Shown here piece by piece: positions 24,153-32,479 of a DNA stretch of 41,589 nt. The stretch covers positions 2,225-43,813 of the forward strand of contig PLJH01000117.1 in the NCBI GenBank assembly GCA_003139615.1. The letters are read 5' to 3'. Source of the stretch: Alphaproteobacteria bacterium (GTDB taxonomy: Bacteria > Pseudomonadota > Alphaproteobacteria > Micropepsales > Micropepsaceae). Every line of letters starts with the position of its first letter. Within the stretch, counting starts at the first letter, position 1. A model generated the notes under the pieces. The model had not been told where the DNA came from and searched no databases. It saw only the letters and a list, made by a program, of their open reading frames with translations. A program made the translations under genes and the position numbers.

Positions 24153-25229
24153 TTACTCAAAGGCGACCGTCACATCTGCAGACAGACCCGGCCGCAGGCG
24201 CTCAAGGCCGGGCTGGTTGCGGTCCAGGCGGATGCGCACGGGCAGGCGTTGCACGATACGCGTGAAATTTCCGGTGGCCGGCTCGAAGGGGAGAAGCGAG
24301 AACTCCGAGCCGGAACCGGGGGAAAAGCTTTCCACCTCTCCGGTGAAATCGCGGCCAGGAAGGGCATCGAATCGCACGCGGGCCTTCTGGCCTACGAGCA
24401 TGCGCGCGGTTTGCGTTTCCTTGAAATTGGCCGCCACATAGACCGTGTCCATCGGCACCACAGTCATCAATTGTGTGCCGGGCTGCACATATTCGCCGAT
24501 CTGTGCCTGGCGATCTCCGACCACGCCTGCGACGGGTGAACGAATGATCGTGTGTGAAAGATTAAGTTGCGCAAGCATCAGCGCCGCCTTGGCCTTCGAG
24601 ACGGCGGCCTGCAATTGCGCCCGGGTCCGCGCGACGACGGTCTCCTGCTGCCGGCTCGCCGCAAGAGACGCGCGGGATTTCTCCGAATTTGCGCTGTCCT
24701 CGACGGACGTCGCATGAATCTGCTCCGCTTGACTGTGCGAGACATAACCGTCTGCGACCAGCTGGGCGTAGCGGCGATTGTCGGCCTCGGCGCGTGCGCT
24801 TTCCGCATCGGACGAACGGATTGTCGCCTCCGCCGCGCGGGTATTGGCAGCGGCAAGAGCCTGTTGCGCATCCTGCTGCGAGAGCGTGGCTTGGGCGGAC
24901 TCCAGGTCCGCCTGCGCGGCCATGACGGCTTGCTGGTAGTCTTCCGGGTCGATGCGGATCAGCGGCTGGCCCGCGACCACATGCTGATTGTCACGCACCA
25001 ATATCCGGGAGACGAGGCCCTGAATTTTCGGTGCGACGATCGTGGAATCGGCTTTCACATAGGCGTCATCCGTGGACACGGACGAGGCCGGCAATGCGAT
25101 CCACCAGGCGCCCAGTGCGATCAGCGCAATTGCTGCAGCGGCGACGACAAACGCACGCCGCGGGATGGCGGCGAGCCGGGACTTCGGACGCGCCACGGTT
25201 TCGAGGCCGATGTCGAATGTCGTGCTCAT
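24153..25229 (-). CDS. emrA: HlyD/EmrA-family membrane fusion protein of a drug-efflux pump
   Basis: A 358-residue protein with one membrane helix (about 26-46), a biotinyl-lipoyl-like half (STDDAYVKADSTIVAPKIQG), a long alpha-helical hairpin (about 100-210), the returning lipoyl half (SPVAGVVGDRQAQIGEYVQPG) and a beta-barrel domain. It bridges an MFS pump to an outer-membrane channel. The pump is the divergent MFS gene 1.1 kb away; no TolC-type gene is visible. The start overlaps the stop of the thioesterase gene (ATGA), so it is the last gene of the TetR-thioesterase-HlyD operon. The symbol is by family only. Confidence 0.92.
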   Translation of the reverse strand: MSTTFDIGLETVARPKSRLAAIPRRAFVVAAAAIALIALGAWWIALPASSVSTDDAYVKADSTIVAPKIQGLVSRILVRDNQHVVAGQPLIRIDPEDYQQAVMAAQADLESAQATLSQQDAQQALAAANTRAAEATIRSSDAESARAEADNRRYAQLVADGYVSHSQAEQIHATSVEDSANSEKSRASLAASRQQETVVARTRAQLQAAVSKAKAALMLAQLNLSHTIIRSPVAGVVGDRQAQIGEYVQPGTQLMTVVPMDTVYVAANFKETQTARMLVGQKARVRFDALPGRDFTGEVESFSPGSGSEFSLLPFEPATGNFTRIVQRLPVRIRLDRNQPGLERLRPGLSADVTVAFE

Positions 25230-25669
25230 GGTGTGACCACCAGACAGGTTGTTGTGCCGCTGGCGCAGAGCCGGCCCTGCGCATCCAGCAATCGGCCTTC
25301 CGCAAACGCGGCGCGCCGGCCGACGGAGATGATTTTGCCTTCCGCGCGCACGGGAGCCGAATCCTCGGTCATTGCGCGGTGGTAGGCGACCTTGAGTTCG
25401 AGCGTGGTGTAGGACTGGCCCGGCTTCAGCGTGGAATGGACAGCACAAGCCATCGCGCTATCGAGCAAGGTGGCAGCGTAACCGCCATGCACGGTACCGA
25501 TGGGATTGTAGACGGATTGATCCGGGCGACCCTCGAAGACGACGCGGCCTTCTTCCAGCGTCGCAAGGCGGAAGTTGAGCGTTTTGCCGATACCTTTGAA
25601 TGTGCCGTCGAAAGCCGCACGCAATTGCTCAAGGCCGGAGAGATTCGCGAATTCAACGCTGGCGTTCAT
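25226..25669 (-). CDS. PaaI-type hotdog-fold acyl-CoA thioesterase
   Basis: A 147-residue hotdog protein. The segment VHGGYAATLLDSAMACAV is the PaaI/YbdB-type active-site region: HGG plus an acidic residue (Asp) on the central helix, about residues 60-77. The strands LELKVAYHRAM and AEGKIISVGRRAAFAEGRL follow. It would hydrolyse an aryl- or acyl-CoA thioester in the cytosol. It starts one base after the TetR stop and its own stop overlaps the HlyD start, so it is cotranscribed with the efflux adaptor. A thioesterase is not a normal efflux component and may free an acyl or aryl acid that the pump then exports; this is inference. Confidence 0.9.
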   Translation of the reverse strand: MNASVEFANLSGLEQLRAAFDGTFKGIGKTLNFRLATLEEGRVVFEGRPDQSVYNPIGTVHGGYAATLLDSAMACAVHSTLKPGQSYTTLELKVAYHRAMTEDSAPVRAEGKIISVGRRAAFAEGRLLDAQGRLCASGTTTCLVVTP

Positions 25670-25670
25670 C

Positions 25671-26282
25671 TCAGTTTACAGCTTTCGAGAGTTCGGCATC
25701 GGACACACCCAACCGTGCTCGGATACCGGCGCGCGCGGAGGCGAGAAGTTCATCAGACAAAGCTTTGTCGGCCACCGCGCGGGACAGAGCGACCGCGCCT
25801 GCCATGGCAGAGAATGCGGCGCGCGCGAGTGTTTGTGCATCTTCGCGGCCGGTTTCAGCGATCCATCCCGCCAACGCATCGACAATGTGGTCGATACCCG
25901 CCTGGAACGCCGTCTGAAATTTCTTCGATTGCCGCGGCGCATCGGAATTGAGCGCCACGATCGGGCAGCCGCCCGACACATTGTCCCGATGGACGGGCGA
26001 CACATACATGTCGATATAGGTCGCAAGCGCGTGCCTCGCGGGCATGCCGTCGACGACTTTGCGGAATTTTGCGCCTGCATGTGCGAAGGCGGAATTCAAC
26101 GCTTCGACCAGGAGCGCATCCTTCGATTTGAAATGCGCATAGAACCCGCCATGGGTGAGGCCGGCTGCCTCCATCACCTCGGCGACCGAGAGCCGATCGG
26201 GCCCCTTTTCCCGCAAGACCGTGCAGGCGGCCCGAACAAGCTTCTTGTGGGTCTCTTCCTTGTGATTTTCGCCGTACCGCAT
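25671..26282 (-). CDS. TetR-family transcriptional regulator of the efflux locus
   Basis: A 203-residue regulator. The N-terminal TetR DNA-binding domain (about 10-58) has LSVAEVMEAAGLTHGGFYAHFKSKDA with the recognition helix THGGFYAHF. The C-terminal ligand-binding domain contains GGCPIVALNSDAPRQ, typical of NemR/AcrR-like members that have a Cys near a ligand pocket. The ATG ending at 26282 has GGAG at good spacing. It heads the operon with thioesterase and HlyD, and diverges from the MFS pump. The palindrome 24 bases away (26306-26327) is its likely operator, so it would control both directions. Confidence 0.93.
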   Translation of the reverse strand: MRYGENHKEETHKKLVRAACTVLREKGPDRLSVAEVMEAAGLTHGGFYAHFKSKDALLVEALNSAFAHAGAKFRKVVDGMPARHALATYIDMYVSPVHRDNVSGGCPIVALNSDAPRQSKKFQTAFQAGIDHIVDALAGWIAETGREDAQTLARAAFSAMAGAVALSRAVADKALSDELLASARAGIRARLGVSDAELSKAVN

Positions 26283-26305
26283 CCTTGTTCTCCGCTCCCG
26301 AGGAG

Positions 26306-26328
26306 TTATATGATATGCATCATATAAT
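26306..26328 (+). promoter_or_regulatory. Palindromic operator overlapping the MFS pump -10 box
   Basis: The perfect 9-base arms TTATATGAT (26306-26314) and ATCATATAA (26319-26327) are separated by ATGC. The AT-rich site stands out in GC-rich DNA. On the plus strand the right arm contains TATAAT (26323-26328), an ideal -10 box 20 bases before the pump ATG. The -35 region is poor, as expected of a regulated promoter. It lies between the divergent TetR and MFS genes, so a TetR dimer bound here would block both promoters. Confidence 0.85.
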
Positions 26329-26347
26329 CCGGCAGGGGACGATTGCA

Positions 26348-27937
26348 ATGGCTGAGGCGAGCGCGGGAACCGCAGAATTGCATGTCGCAGCGCAGGGGCT
26401 TTCGCACGGCCGCAAGCTCCTGATTTTCGGGATCATGGCGTTCGGTCAGTTCATGGCCCTTCTGGATGTGCAGATCGTCGCGGCGTCCCTGAACTCGATC
26501 CAGGCGGGACTTTCAGCGGGGCCGGACGAGATCGCCTGGGTGCAGACGGCCTATCTGATGGCGGAGATCGTGATGATCCCGCTCGCGGCCTATCTCAGCC
26601 AGGCGCTGTCCACGCGTTGGCTGTTCGTGGGTTCAGCGGTGCTGTTCACCCTGTCGAGCCTGATGTGCGGCATGGCGTGGAGCATCCAATCGATGATCGT
26701 CTTTCGTGCCATCCAGGGCTTTGTCGGCGGCGCGATGGTGCCGACGGTGTTCGCAACCGGCTTTGCGATGTTCTCCGGCAAGAGCCGCGCGATGATCCCG
26801 GCCATCCTCGGCATGGTTTCGACCCTGGCGCCCACGCTCGGCCCCACGGTGGGCGGGTGGATTACGGATGTTTCGAGCTGGCACTGGCTGTTTTTCGTCA
26901 ATGTCATTCCCGGCGCGGCCATTGCGGTTTTCCTGTCGATGCTCGGCAAGGTCGATGAACCGAATCTCAGGATGCTGAAGCGCATCGACTGGCTGCACGT
27001 CGCATCGCTCGCACTCTTCCTCGGCGCGCTCCAATATGTGCTGGAGGAAGGCCCGCGCAATCAGTGGTTCGAGGATCCGACCATCCAGCTTGCGGCGTGG
27101 ATGTCTTTTGTCGGCGCGCTCGTATTCTTCGAGCGCTCATTCTTCTCCCTGATGCCGGTGCTGAAATTAAGCCCCTTTCGCCATAGAACGTTTACGCTCG
27201 CCTGCATCCTCAATCTCGTCATCGGCTTCGGTCTCTATGCGGCGACCTATCTGACGCCGATCTTTCTCGGGCGCGTGCGCGGCTATTCGAGTTTCGACAT
27301 CGGAACGACTGTGTTTGTCGCGGGCTTCTTCATGGTTTTCGGCGCGCCGCTGGCCGCCCGGCTCACGACCCTTGTCGACCAGCGGATCGTGATTACGGTC
27401 GGGTTCTCGCTCTTCGCCTTTTCGTGCTGGCTCTTTTCGGGCATCACGTCGGACTGGGGATTCTGGGAATTGTTTCCGGCACAGGCGATCCGCGGCTTCG
27501 CAATCCTGCTCTGCATCGTGCCGTCCGTCGGCATGGCGTTGAATGGGCGAGCGCCGGACGAACTGCGCTATGCGTCGGGCCTGTTCAATCTGATGCGCAA
27601 TCTGGGCGGAGCAATCGGCATCGCGACCGTGACGACCTGGTTGCAGGATTACGGCCGCATCCACGGCGAGTTGCTGGGGGAAGCCATTCCGCATACCGGC
27701 ACGGCCGCGCTGGCGCAGGCGACGGCGCGGGTTGCGGCGTTCACTTCCGACGCCGCGCACGCCCAACAGGTGATCGCGGGCGAACTGACGCAATTGGTGA
27801 CGCAACAGGCGCTCACGCTTGCCTTCAGCGATGTGTTCCTGCTGATGGCGGGGATGTTCGTGATCGCGCTGGCAATCGTGCCCTTCTGCAAGGTGCCGCC
27901 GCTGACCGACACAGCGCCGGTCGTCGAAGCGCATTGA
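26348..27937 (+). CDS. emrB: EmrB/QacA-type (DHA2) MFS multidrug efflux pump
   Basis: A 529-residue inner-membrane protein with about fourteen hydrophobic helices, the length and layout of DHA2 pumps. It begins with FGQFMALLDVQIVAASLNSIQ (helix 1, with the conserved D in LDVQIV) and has the loop AAYLSQALSTRWLF. It exports drugs by proton antiport and couples to HlyD/EmrA and an outer-membrane channel. The ATG at 26348 is chosen because AGGGGA lies 8 bases upstream and the operator palindrome covers earlier in-frame start candidates (26315). The TetR-thioesterase-HlyD operon diverges from it. Confidence 0.95.
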   Translation: MAEASAGTAELHVAAQGLSHGRKLLIFGIMAFGQFMALLDVQIVAASLNSIQAGLSAGPDEIAWVQTAYLMAEIVMIPLAAYLSQALSTRWLFVGSAVLFTLSSLMCGMAWSIQSMIVFRAIQGFVGGAMVPTVFATGFAMFSGKSRAMIPAILGMVSTLAPTLGPTVGGWITDVSSWHWLFFVNVIPGAAIAVFLSMLGKVDEPNLRMLKRIDWLHVASLALFLGALQYVLEEGPRNQWFEDPTIQLAAWMSFVGALVFFERSFFSLMPVLKLSPFRHRTFTLACILNLVIGFGLYAATYLTPIFLGRVRGYSSFDIGTTVFVAGFFMVFGAPLAARLTTLVDQRIVITVGFSLFAFSCWLFSGITSDWGFWELFPAQAIRGFAILLCIVPSVGMALNGRAPDELRYASGLFNLMRNLGGAIGIATVTTWLQDYGRIHGELLGEAIPHTGTAALAQATARVAAFTSDAAHAQQVIAGELTQLVTQQALTLAFSDVFLLMAGMFVIALAIVPFCKVPPLTDTAPVVEAH

Positions 27938-27976
27938 GCCGCGAGACAAACGTCGAACACCGCGCCTGCGCTTATG

Positions 27977-28288
27977 TCAGCGAAACCGCGGCCCGCAATG
28001 CTCGTTGCCGTTGCAACGGCATTCGTCGGAGATCAGGTGATCGGGATTGCCGACGACTTCGCGCAACCTGTTGTGCGCGATATCGAGCAGCGAAACCGCG
28101 GTTTGGAACTTTGCGCGATCAGCCGGAGCCTCAGGGAGCACCGAGAGCAATTCGCCCTGATCGATGGCGGCGAAGATTGCGAGGACATCGTTGATGGAGC
28201 GCAACGTCGCGCAGCCTTCGTCGGTGTGTTCGGATTCGTCACCATCGGCATATGACGGCGTGAGCAGGTGAATTTTCGACGTTTCCAT
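27977..28288 (-). CDS. Small acidic protein of unknown function
   Basis: A 103-residue frame whose composition looks protein-like: acidic N-terminal half, amphipathic helices in the middle (RSINDVLAIFAAIDQGELL and AVSLLDIAHNRLREVV) and a short Cys-containing tail (CRCNGNEHC), which might bind a metal. No signal peptide and no known family are recognised. AAGGG lies about 12 bases before the ATG, a weak site. A plus-strand frame across the same DNA is judged a shadow. The gene is transcribed alone or follows the GNAT-like gene 76 bases upstream on the same strand. Moderate doubt remains whether it is a gene. Confidence 0.5.
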   Translation of the reverse strand: METSKIHLLTPSYADGDESEHTDEGCATLRSINDVLAIFAAIDQGELLSVLPEAPADRAKFQTAVSLLDIAHNRLREVVGNPDHLISDECRCNGNEHCGPRFR

Positions 28289-28364
28289 GGTCGTTTTAGC
28301 CCTTTCAAAAAAACTCTTTAGACGGGTCAGTTAGTTCTGGAGACTCGAATTTGAGCGAAACTCC

Positions 28365-29546
28365 TCAATGCGGGTTGGTGGCCGGCCGCATGGACGACTT
28401 GTCGAGGACGCCGGGTTCGTCCCAGCGACCTTCCGGCCTTACCAAGAGATAAGGGTCGCTGTGCATGGTGAGTGGATTGGGATGCGGCTCCAGCTCGCCG
28501 TACATCTCGACGAATTCGTGATCCGAAAAGACAAGGTCGTAATTTTTCATCAGAGGTTGAAAGCCGAAACGTGACCAGAATTTGACGAGATGCTTTTCCG
28601 CTTGACCATAAACCTTGCGATATCCCTTGCGCCGACAGAAATTGAAGGCTGTGTCGACAAGTTCTTTCGCGATCAGCGTCCGACGGAATCGCGGTAGCAC
28701 AGCCAGTCGTTCGATCTTGGCAAAGTCAGCGAAATATCTCACGCGCATCGTCGCTGCCGGCTCGTCGTCCACGTAGCCCACAAAATGTGTCGCACTACGA
28801 TCGTTGCCGTCAAATTCTTCTGCATACGGACAATTCTGTTCTACCAGAAACACCGCCGCCCGGATGGCCAATGCCTTTTCGACATCGTCACTCGTGGCCG
28901 CAACGACCGTTTTGAATCTCGAACTCCAGGGATTCTTGCGTCTGGGTTGTTGTTCACCGCTCTTGCCGGCAGAGCGTTCGAGCACAAAGAGGTCACTGAT
29001 ACCGGCTCTTCCTTCCTCGACGGGTCTAAAGCCAAACCCAAAAATCGTTCGCAGTCCCGCTAAAGAGGCCGCGCCCGCATACAAAGGCAGCCCAGCGTAA
29101 GAAGGCCCCATCGCTTTTGCGACCATCCCGATGGCGATCTTGCCCAACTTGGGTGCCACGATGCTCCAGAGATAGATCGCCTCCAATTCGGCATCGGAGC
29201 TGACAAGATGCAGCGGATTAGGGTTTTTCGCGTCAAAGTTGTACGACTTCAGCGCTGCAACGCCTTGGCCGTTAAGAAAAAGCATTCCAACGTAGCCAAC
29301 CAGACGGTCCGGATCGGCGGCCTCTCGAGGAAATACTCCCCAAAATGACTCGGGATGGTTGCGGAGAATTGGGCTTACCACCTCGTATGGGGCGACTGAT
29401 GCTGATAGATTGTCGCGGGTTAATTGAAACATGTCTTGGAGTTCGAAGTCTTGCAGCGGTCTAACCCTGAACTGCTCTTCGACAGGAGGCGTTGCTCCTC
29501 TTAAACTATATGATACATCAATGTTTTGAGAATCAGCCGCCAACAT
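28365..29546 (-). CDS. GNAT-superfamily acetyltransferase-like protein with a long N-terminal domain
   Basis: A 393-residue protein from the ATG ending at 29546 (GGGAG 10 bases upstream); a GTG ending at 29594 would add 16 residues. The C-terminal half (about 200-345) is a GNAT domain: AIRAAVFLVEQNCPYAEEFDG is the ElaA-like N-terminal strand and helix, KIERLAVLPRFRR the acetyl-CoA-binding beta4 (motif A about residue 277), and VKFWSRFGFQPL the C-terminal strand. The pyrophosphate loop (RRTLIAKE) departs from Q/RxxGxG. The N-terminal half also reads like a GNAT fold but has no clear motif. It diverges from a LysR gene. GC content is lower than the surroundings. Confidence 0.75.
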   Translation of the reverse strand: MLAADSQNIDVSYSLRGATPPVEEQFRVRPLQDFELQDMFQLTRDNLSASVAPYEVVSPILRNHPESFWGVFPREAADPDRLVGYVGMLFLNGQGVAALKSYNFDAKNPNPLHLVSSDAELEAIYLWSIVAPKLGKIAIGMVAKAMGPSYAGLPLYAGAASLAGLRTIFGFGFRPVEEGRAGISDLFVLERSAGKSGEQQPRRKNPWSSRFKTVVAATSDDVEKALAIRAAVFLVEQNCPYAEEFDGNDRSATHFVGYVDDEPAATMRVRYFADFAKIERLAVLPRFRRTLIAKELVDTAFNFCRRKGYRKVYGQAEKHLVKFWSRFGFQPLMKNYDLVFSDHEFVEMYGELEPHPNPLTMHSDPYLLVRPEGRWDEPGVLDKSSMRPATNPH

Positions 29547-29630
29547 GTCTATTGCGCTCCCTACGCGAATGCCAAACAACGATTTCGCGAACACCTAACG
29601 TCCGTGCTCCGACAGTGAGAGCTTCGCGTA

Positions 29631-30692
29631 ATGCCCTCGAACAAAAAAGTAGTTAATCGTCTATCGGGGTATAAGGCGGACGAAGCGCCCGGTGCCGCCA
29701 TTCCGAATTGGGACGACATTCGTGTGTTCGTGACCGTTGCACGGAGCGGGAGTTATCGTCGTGCCGCGCGAGAGCTGTCGATGACTCAACCCTCCGTCAG
29801 CCATCGAATAGCGCGGTTTGAGGCAGCCGTGGGAGCCAAACTCTTTGACCGTTCTTCGCGCGGCACTGAGCTGACAGCCGACGGACATCGAGTTCTCAAT
29901 CATGCAAGTGCCGCCGAGCTGTCGTTGACGAAGGCAGTCCTTGCCGTGCGGGACGCAACCGAAAATGCCGAAGGCGAATGCAAGCTCGGCGTCGGAGACG
30001 GATTGGGTGGTGCCTGGGTGCCGCGCTTTATGCCGGCATTTTTGACTCAAAATCCCAATGTCAAACTTAGTCTGTTCACAACCAACGACCGGGGCGTCAG
30101 CAAGAAGCCGCTCTTCGATCTTCAAATCCAGTATCAGGAGCCGTTGGAACCGCATTTGGTCGTTTTGCGGCTCGCCGAATTGCACTTTACGCTGTTTGCC
30201 TCGCGTGCCTATGTCGAAAAATATGGCTGTCCCGCGTCACAGGAAGATTTGGCGCATCATCGTGTGCTCGATCTTTCGCTAGCCCTCACCGACAAAGGCA
30301 CGCTGTCATTCTGGGCAGGCGTTTCCAACAAAACCGTGTTGTTCACGAATTCAAGCCTTACGCTGGCCGAAGCCGTCTGGGCCGGTGCAGGCATTGGCCT
30401 CCTCCCGACTTATGCTGCAGCGATTGGGCCCGAACTGATTGCCGTCCTGCCGCAATTGCATTTTCAAGCACCTGTGTATGTGTGCTTTGAGCGCGAGATG
30501 GGAGCAAGGCCGGCCGTTCGTGCAACGTTGAATTTTCTGCGCGATTGTATTTTCAATTGGCAGGCCATGCCTTGGTTCGCACAGAATTTTTGCCTTCCAG
30601 AGCCGGGATGGCACAATCAGCTTTTGCTTCATCTCGCAAATTTGGGGGATTCTCATTTTCCGGAAACGCGTCGCCGACCCAAGAAACCATAA
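29631..30692 (+). CDS. LysR-family transcriptional regulator with extended C-terminus
   Basis: A 353-residue regulator, longer than the usual 300. After a 26-residue leader comes the winged helix-turn-helix (about 28-87: WDDIRVFVTVARSGSYRRAARELSMTQPSVSHRI). The substrate-binding domain covers about 115-305. The C-terminal 40 residues start with PWFAQNFCLP, a motif shared in pattern with the second LysR protein 1.8 kb downstream. The GNAT-like gene diverges from it, the usual geometry for a LysR regulator and its target, so the GNAT gene is the likely target. The ligand is unknown. Confidence 0.88.
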   Translation: MPSNKKVVNRLSGYKADEAPGAAIPNWDDIRVFVTVARSGSYRRAARELSMTQPSVSHRIARFEAAVGAKLFDRSSRGTELTADGHRVLNHASAAELSLTKAVLAVRDATENAEGECKLGVGDGLGGAWVPRFMPAFLTQNPNVKLSLFTTNDRGVSKKPLFDLQIQYQEPLEPHLVVLRLAELHFTLFASRAYVEKYGCPASQEDLAHHRVLDLSLALTDKGTLSFWAGVSNKTVLFTNSSLTLAEAVWAGAGIGLLPTYAAAIGPELIAVLPQLHFQAPVYVCFEREMGARPAVRATLNFLRDCIFNWQAMPWFAQNFCLPEPGWHNQLLLHLANLGDSHFPETRRRPKKP

Positions 30693-30729
30693 GCCAAATG
30701 GAAACAGGCTTAAATGTTAGCGTGGCTAA

Positions 30730-31161
30730 TTATTGCCATGCCGGCCGCCTTTCGATCTCGTAGCTCCCCAGCAATATCATCGTAACATCCGTAGCGTCGT
30801 CCGATAGCGGAAGAATGAGCTCCTGAAATTTCAGCTGCATGCCGTCAACTGTACAATCGTATATGCTGATGCTCGATGATTGCGTCTTTCGCGCGCAGTG
30901 GATGTATGAAACGATGGACCCAGCAACGAGTTCGTCCAAGTCGGCGATATCGCGCCCTGTGGCGTCGCATCCAAACCGCGAAATCAGATTGGTGCCGCAC
31001 AGGCGAACCGTGCGGGATGGGATATCGATCAGAGCGAGGTTTCCATACCAGGCGCGGAAGTCCCGGGTGCTGAATTGTGCCCTCTGGGGCATCATCCGTT
31101 CGCCGCGCTTCTTGTCCCAAAGAGATTTTAATTCCAGCAGTTTTTGCTCCGGCATATCCAT
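30730..31161 (-). CDS. PAS_5-type PAS domain protein
   Basis: A 143-residue protein from the ATG ending at 31161, with AAGGA 4 bases upstream. The sequence follows the alphaproteobacterial PAS_5 pattern: ELKSLWDKKRGERMMPQRAQF at the start, then LALIDIPSRTVRLCGTNL, FGCDATGRDIADLD, and the closing strand ELILPLSDDATDVTMILLGSYE. Such single-domain PAS proteins are thought to sense small ligands or redox state, but no output domain is present here. It lies between two LysR genes, convergent with the first and divergent from the second, so it may be a target or partner of the second. Confidence 0.82.
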   Translation of the reverse strand: MDMPEQKLLELKSLWDKKRGERMMPQRAQFSTRDFRAWYGNLALIDIPSRTVRLCGTNLISRFGCDATGRDIADLDELVAGSIVSYIHCARKTQSSSISIYDCTVDGMQLKFQELILPLSDDATDVTMILLGSYEIERRPAWQ

Positions 31162-31402
31162 TTGTTCCTTACCCGAAACAGGCGGCATTCGGGCACTGGT
31201 CGCCGCGCTTCGAGGTTTCCGGCAAGGCATAAAATCGACTTGAGGGGTGTAGACAGGAAACCGTGCCGGATTCGCGCCATAAGTCTCGGCACGCCGCCCA
31301 GGATGGCCGCCCAACGCTCATTCGGTTGCCATCGGCATAATCCCTGACTCGATTGCACAATTGGTGGATACTGCCCTCTATAGCGCGCCATCAGGCAGAG
31401 AC

Positions 31403-32470
31403 ATGCAGGCAAATCCCGCACAGGGTGTTCCGTTGATTGAGTCACCCAAGAAGGCCGGCCGGCGGGGCGTCCCGGATTGGGAAGGCACGCGCATTTTTCT
31501 CGAGACGATCCGGGCCGGAAGCTTCCGCTCGGCCGGTGAGGCTTTGAAGCTTTCGGTCAATGCGCTACGGCGCCGTTTCGACGATTTCGAAGAGAGTTGC
31601 GGCGTCACGCTCGCGTCGCGCGATACCTTTGGCGTCCACCTCACAAGCGAAGGCGAGAGGATTTTCGCCGCAGCGCAGAAGATGGAAGCGGCCTATTTCG
31701 ACGTGCTGCGCGCGCGCGACCGATCGGAAATTGCCCTCGAAGGACGGGTGAAGCTCGCGATCACGGAGGGACTTGGCACATTCTGGGTCGCGCCGCGAGT
31801 GATCGAATTTCGGCGCATGTTTCCCAAGATCACGATCGACATGCAGTGCGCGATGTCACCCGCCGACATTTTGCGTTCGGAAGCCGATATCTGCGTGCAA
31901 CTCACGCGGCCCAACAACGGGGATATCAAAGTCGTCAAGATCGGACGGCTGCACACCATGCCCTTCGCCGCAGCATCCTATATCCAGAAATTCGGCGCGC
32001 CGAAAACGATCGACGAACTCGCCGCACACAGCATCGTGCTTCAGATTTCGCAGCAAGTGGAATCGGAAAAAACCTTTCGGCAGATATTCCCCGACTTACC
32101 CATCGAGTCGATGGTCGTATTTCAGTGCAATGTCAGCAGTGCTCATTATTGGTCGATTGCGAAGGGTGCGGGGATCGGCATATTGCCGACCTACGCCAAT
32201 GGATTGGGCGCACCTGTGGTCCCAATGGATATCAACGACAATGAGACCCCCCATAAATTACTGCGTTGGCACTATGATATCTGGCTCACGTATCATCCTG
32301 ACGGTAAGCGCATTCGGCGGGTGAACCGCCTCATCGAATGGCTGAAGGAAGCGTTCTCGCCCAAGCTGTATCCCTGGTTCGGCGACGAGTTCATTCACCC
32401 GAACGATCTGCCTCTTTCGGTGGACGGACTGCCGTTGATGAATTTGTTTGCGGGGTTTTCCGCAAAGTAG
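31403..32470 (+). CDS. LysR-family transcriptional regulator with extended C-terminus
   Basis: A 355-residue regulator. The ATG at 31403 places the HTH at the same distance from the N-terminus as in the first LysR; a TTG at 31361 and a GTG at 31364 are alternatives. The wHTH region (about 27-86) reads WEGTRIFLETIRAGSFRSAG and NALRRRFDDFEES, and the substrate-binding domain follows (about 115-310). The last 32 residues begin PWFGDEFIHP, matching the first LysR in pattern P-W-F-x3-F-x2-P. The PAS_5 gene diverges from it with about 240 bases between. A hairpin beginning 19 bases beyond the stop may end the transcript. Confidence 0.87.
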   Translation: MQANPAQGVPLIESPKKAGRRGVPDWEGTRIFLETIRAGSFRSAGEALKLSVNALRRRFDDFEESCGVTLASRDTFGVHLTSEGERIFAAAQKMEAAYFDVLRARDRSEIALEGRVKLAITEGLGTFWVAPRVIEFRRMFPKITIDMQCAMSPADILRSEADICVQLTRPNNGDIKVVKIGRLHTMPFAAASYIQKFGAPKTIDELAAHSIVLQISQQVESEKTFRQIFPDLPIESMVVFQCNVSSAHYWSIAKGAGIGILPTYANGLGAPVVPMDINDNETPHKLLRWHYDIWLTYHPDGKRIRRVNRLIEWLKEAFSPKLYPWFGDEFIHPNDLPLSVDGLPLMNLFAGFSAK

Positions 32471-32479
32471 TTTCGGGAT

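Noticed and set aside
27974-28255. Plus-strand 93-codon frame opposite the small acidic protein
   Set aside because: No ribosome binding site. The minus-strand frame has the more protein-like composition, though both remain uncertain.
29584-29591. TTCGCGAA palindrome between the GNAT-like and LysR genes
   Set aside because: Only 8 bases and not of the T-N11-A form typical of LysR sites.
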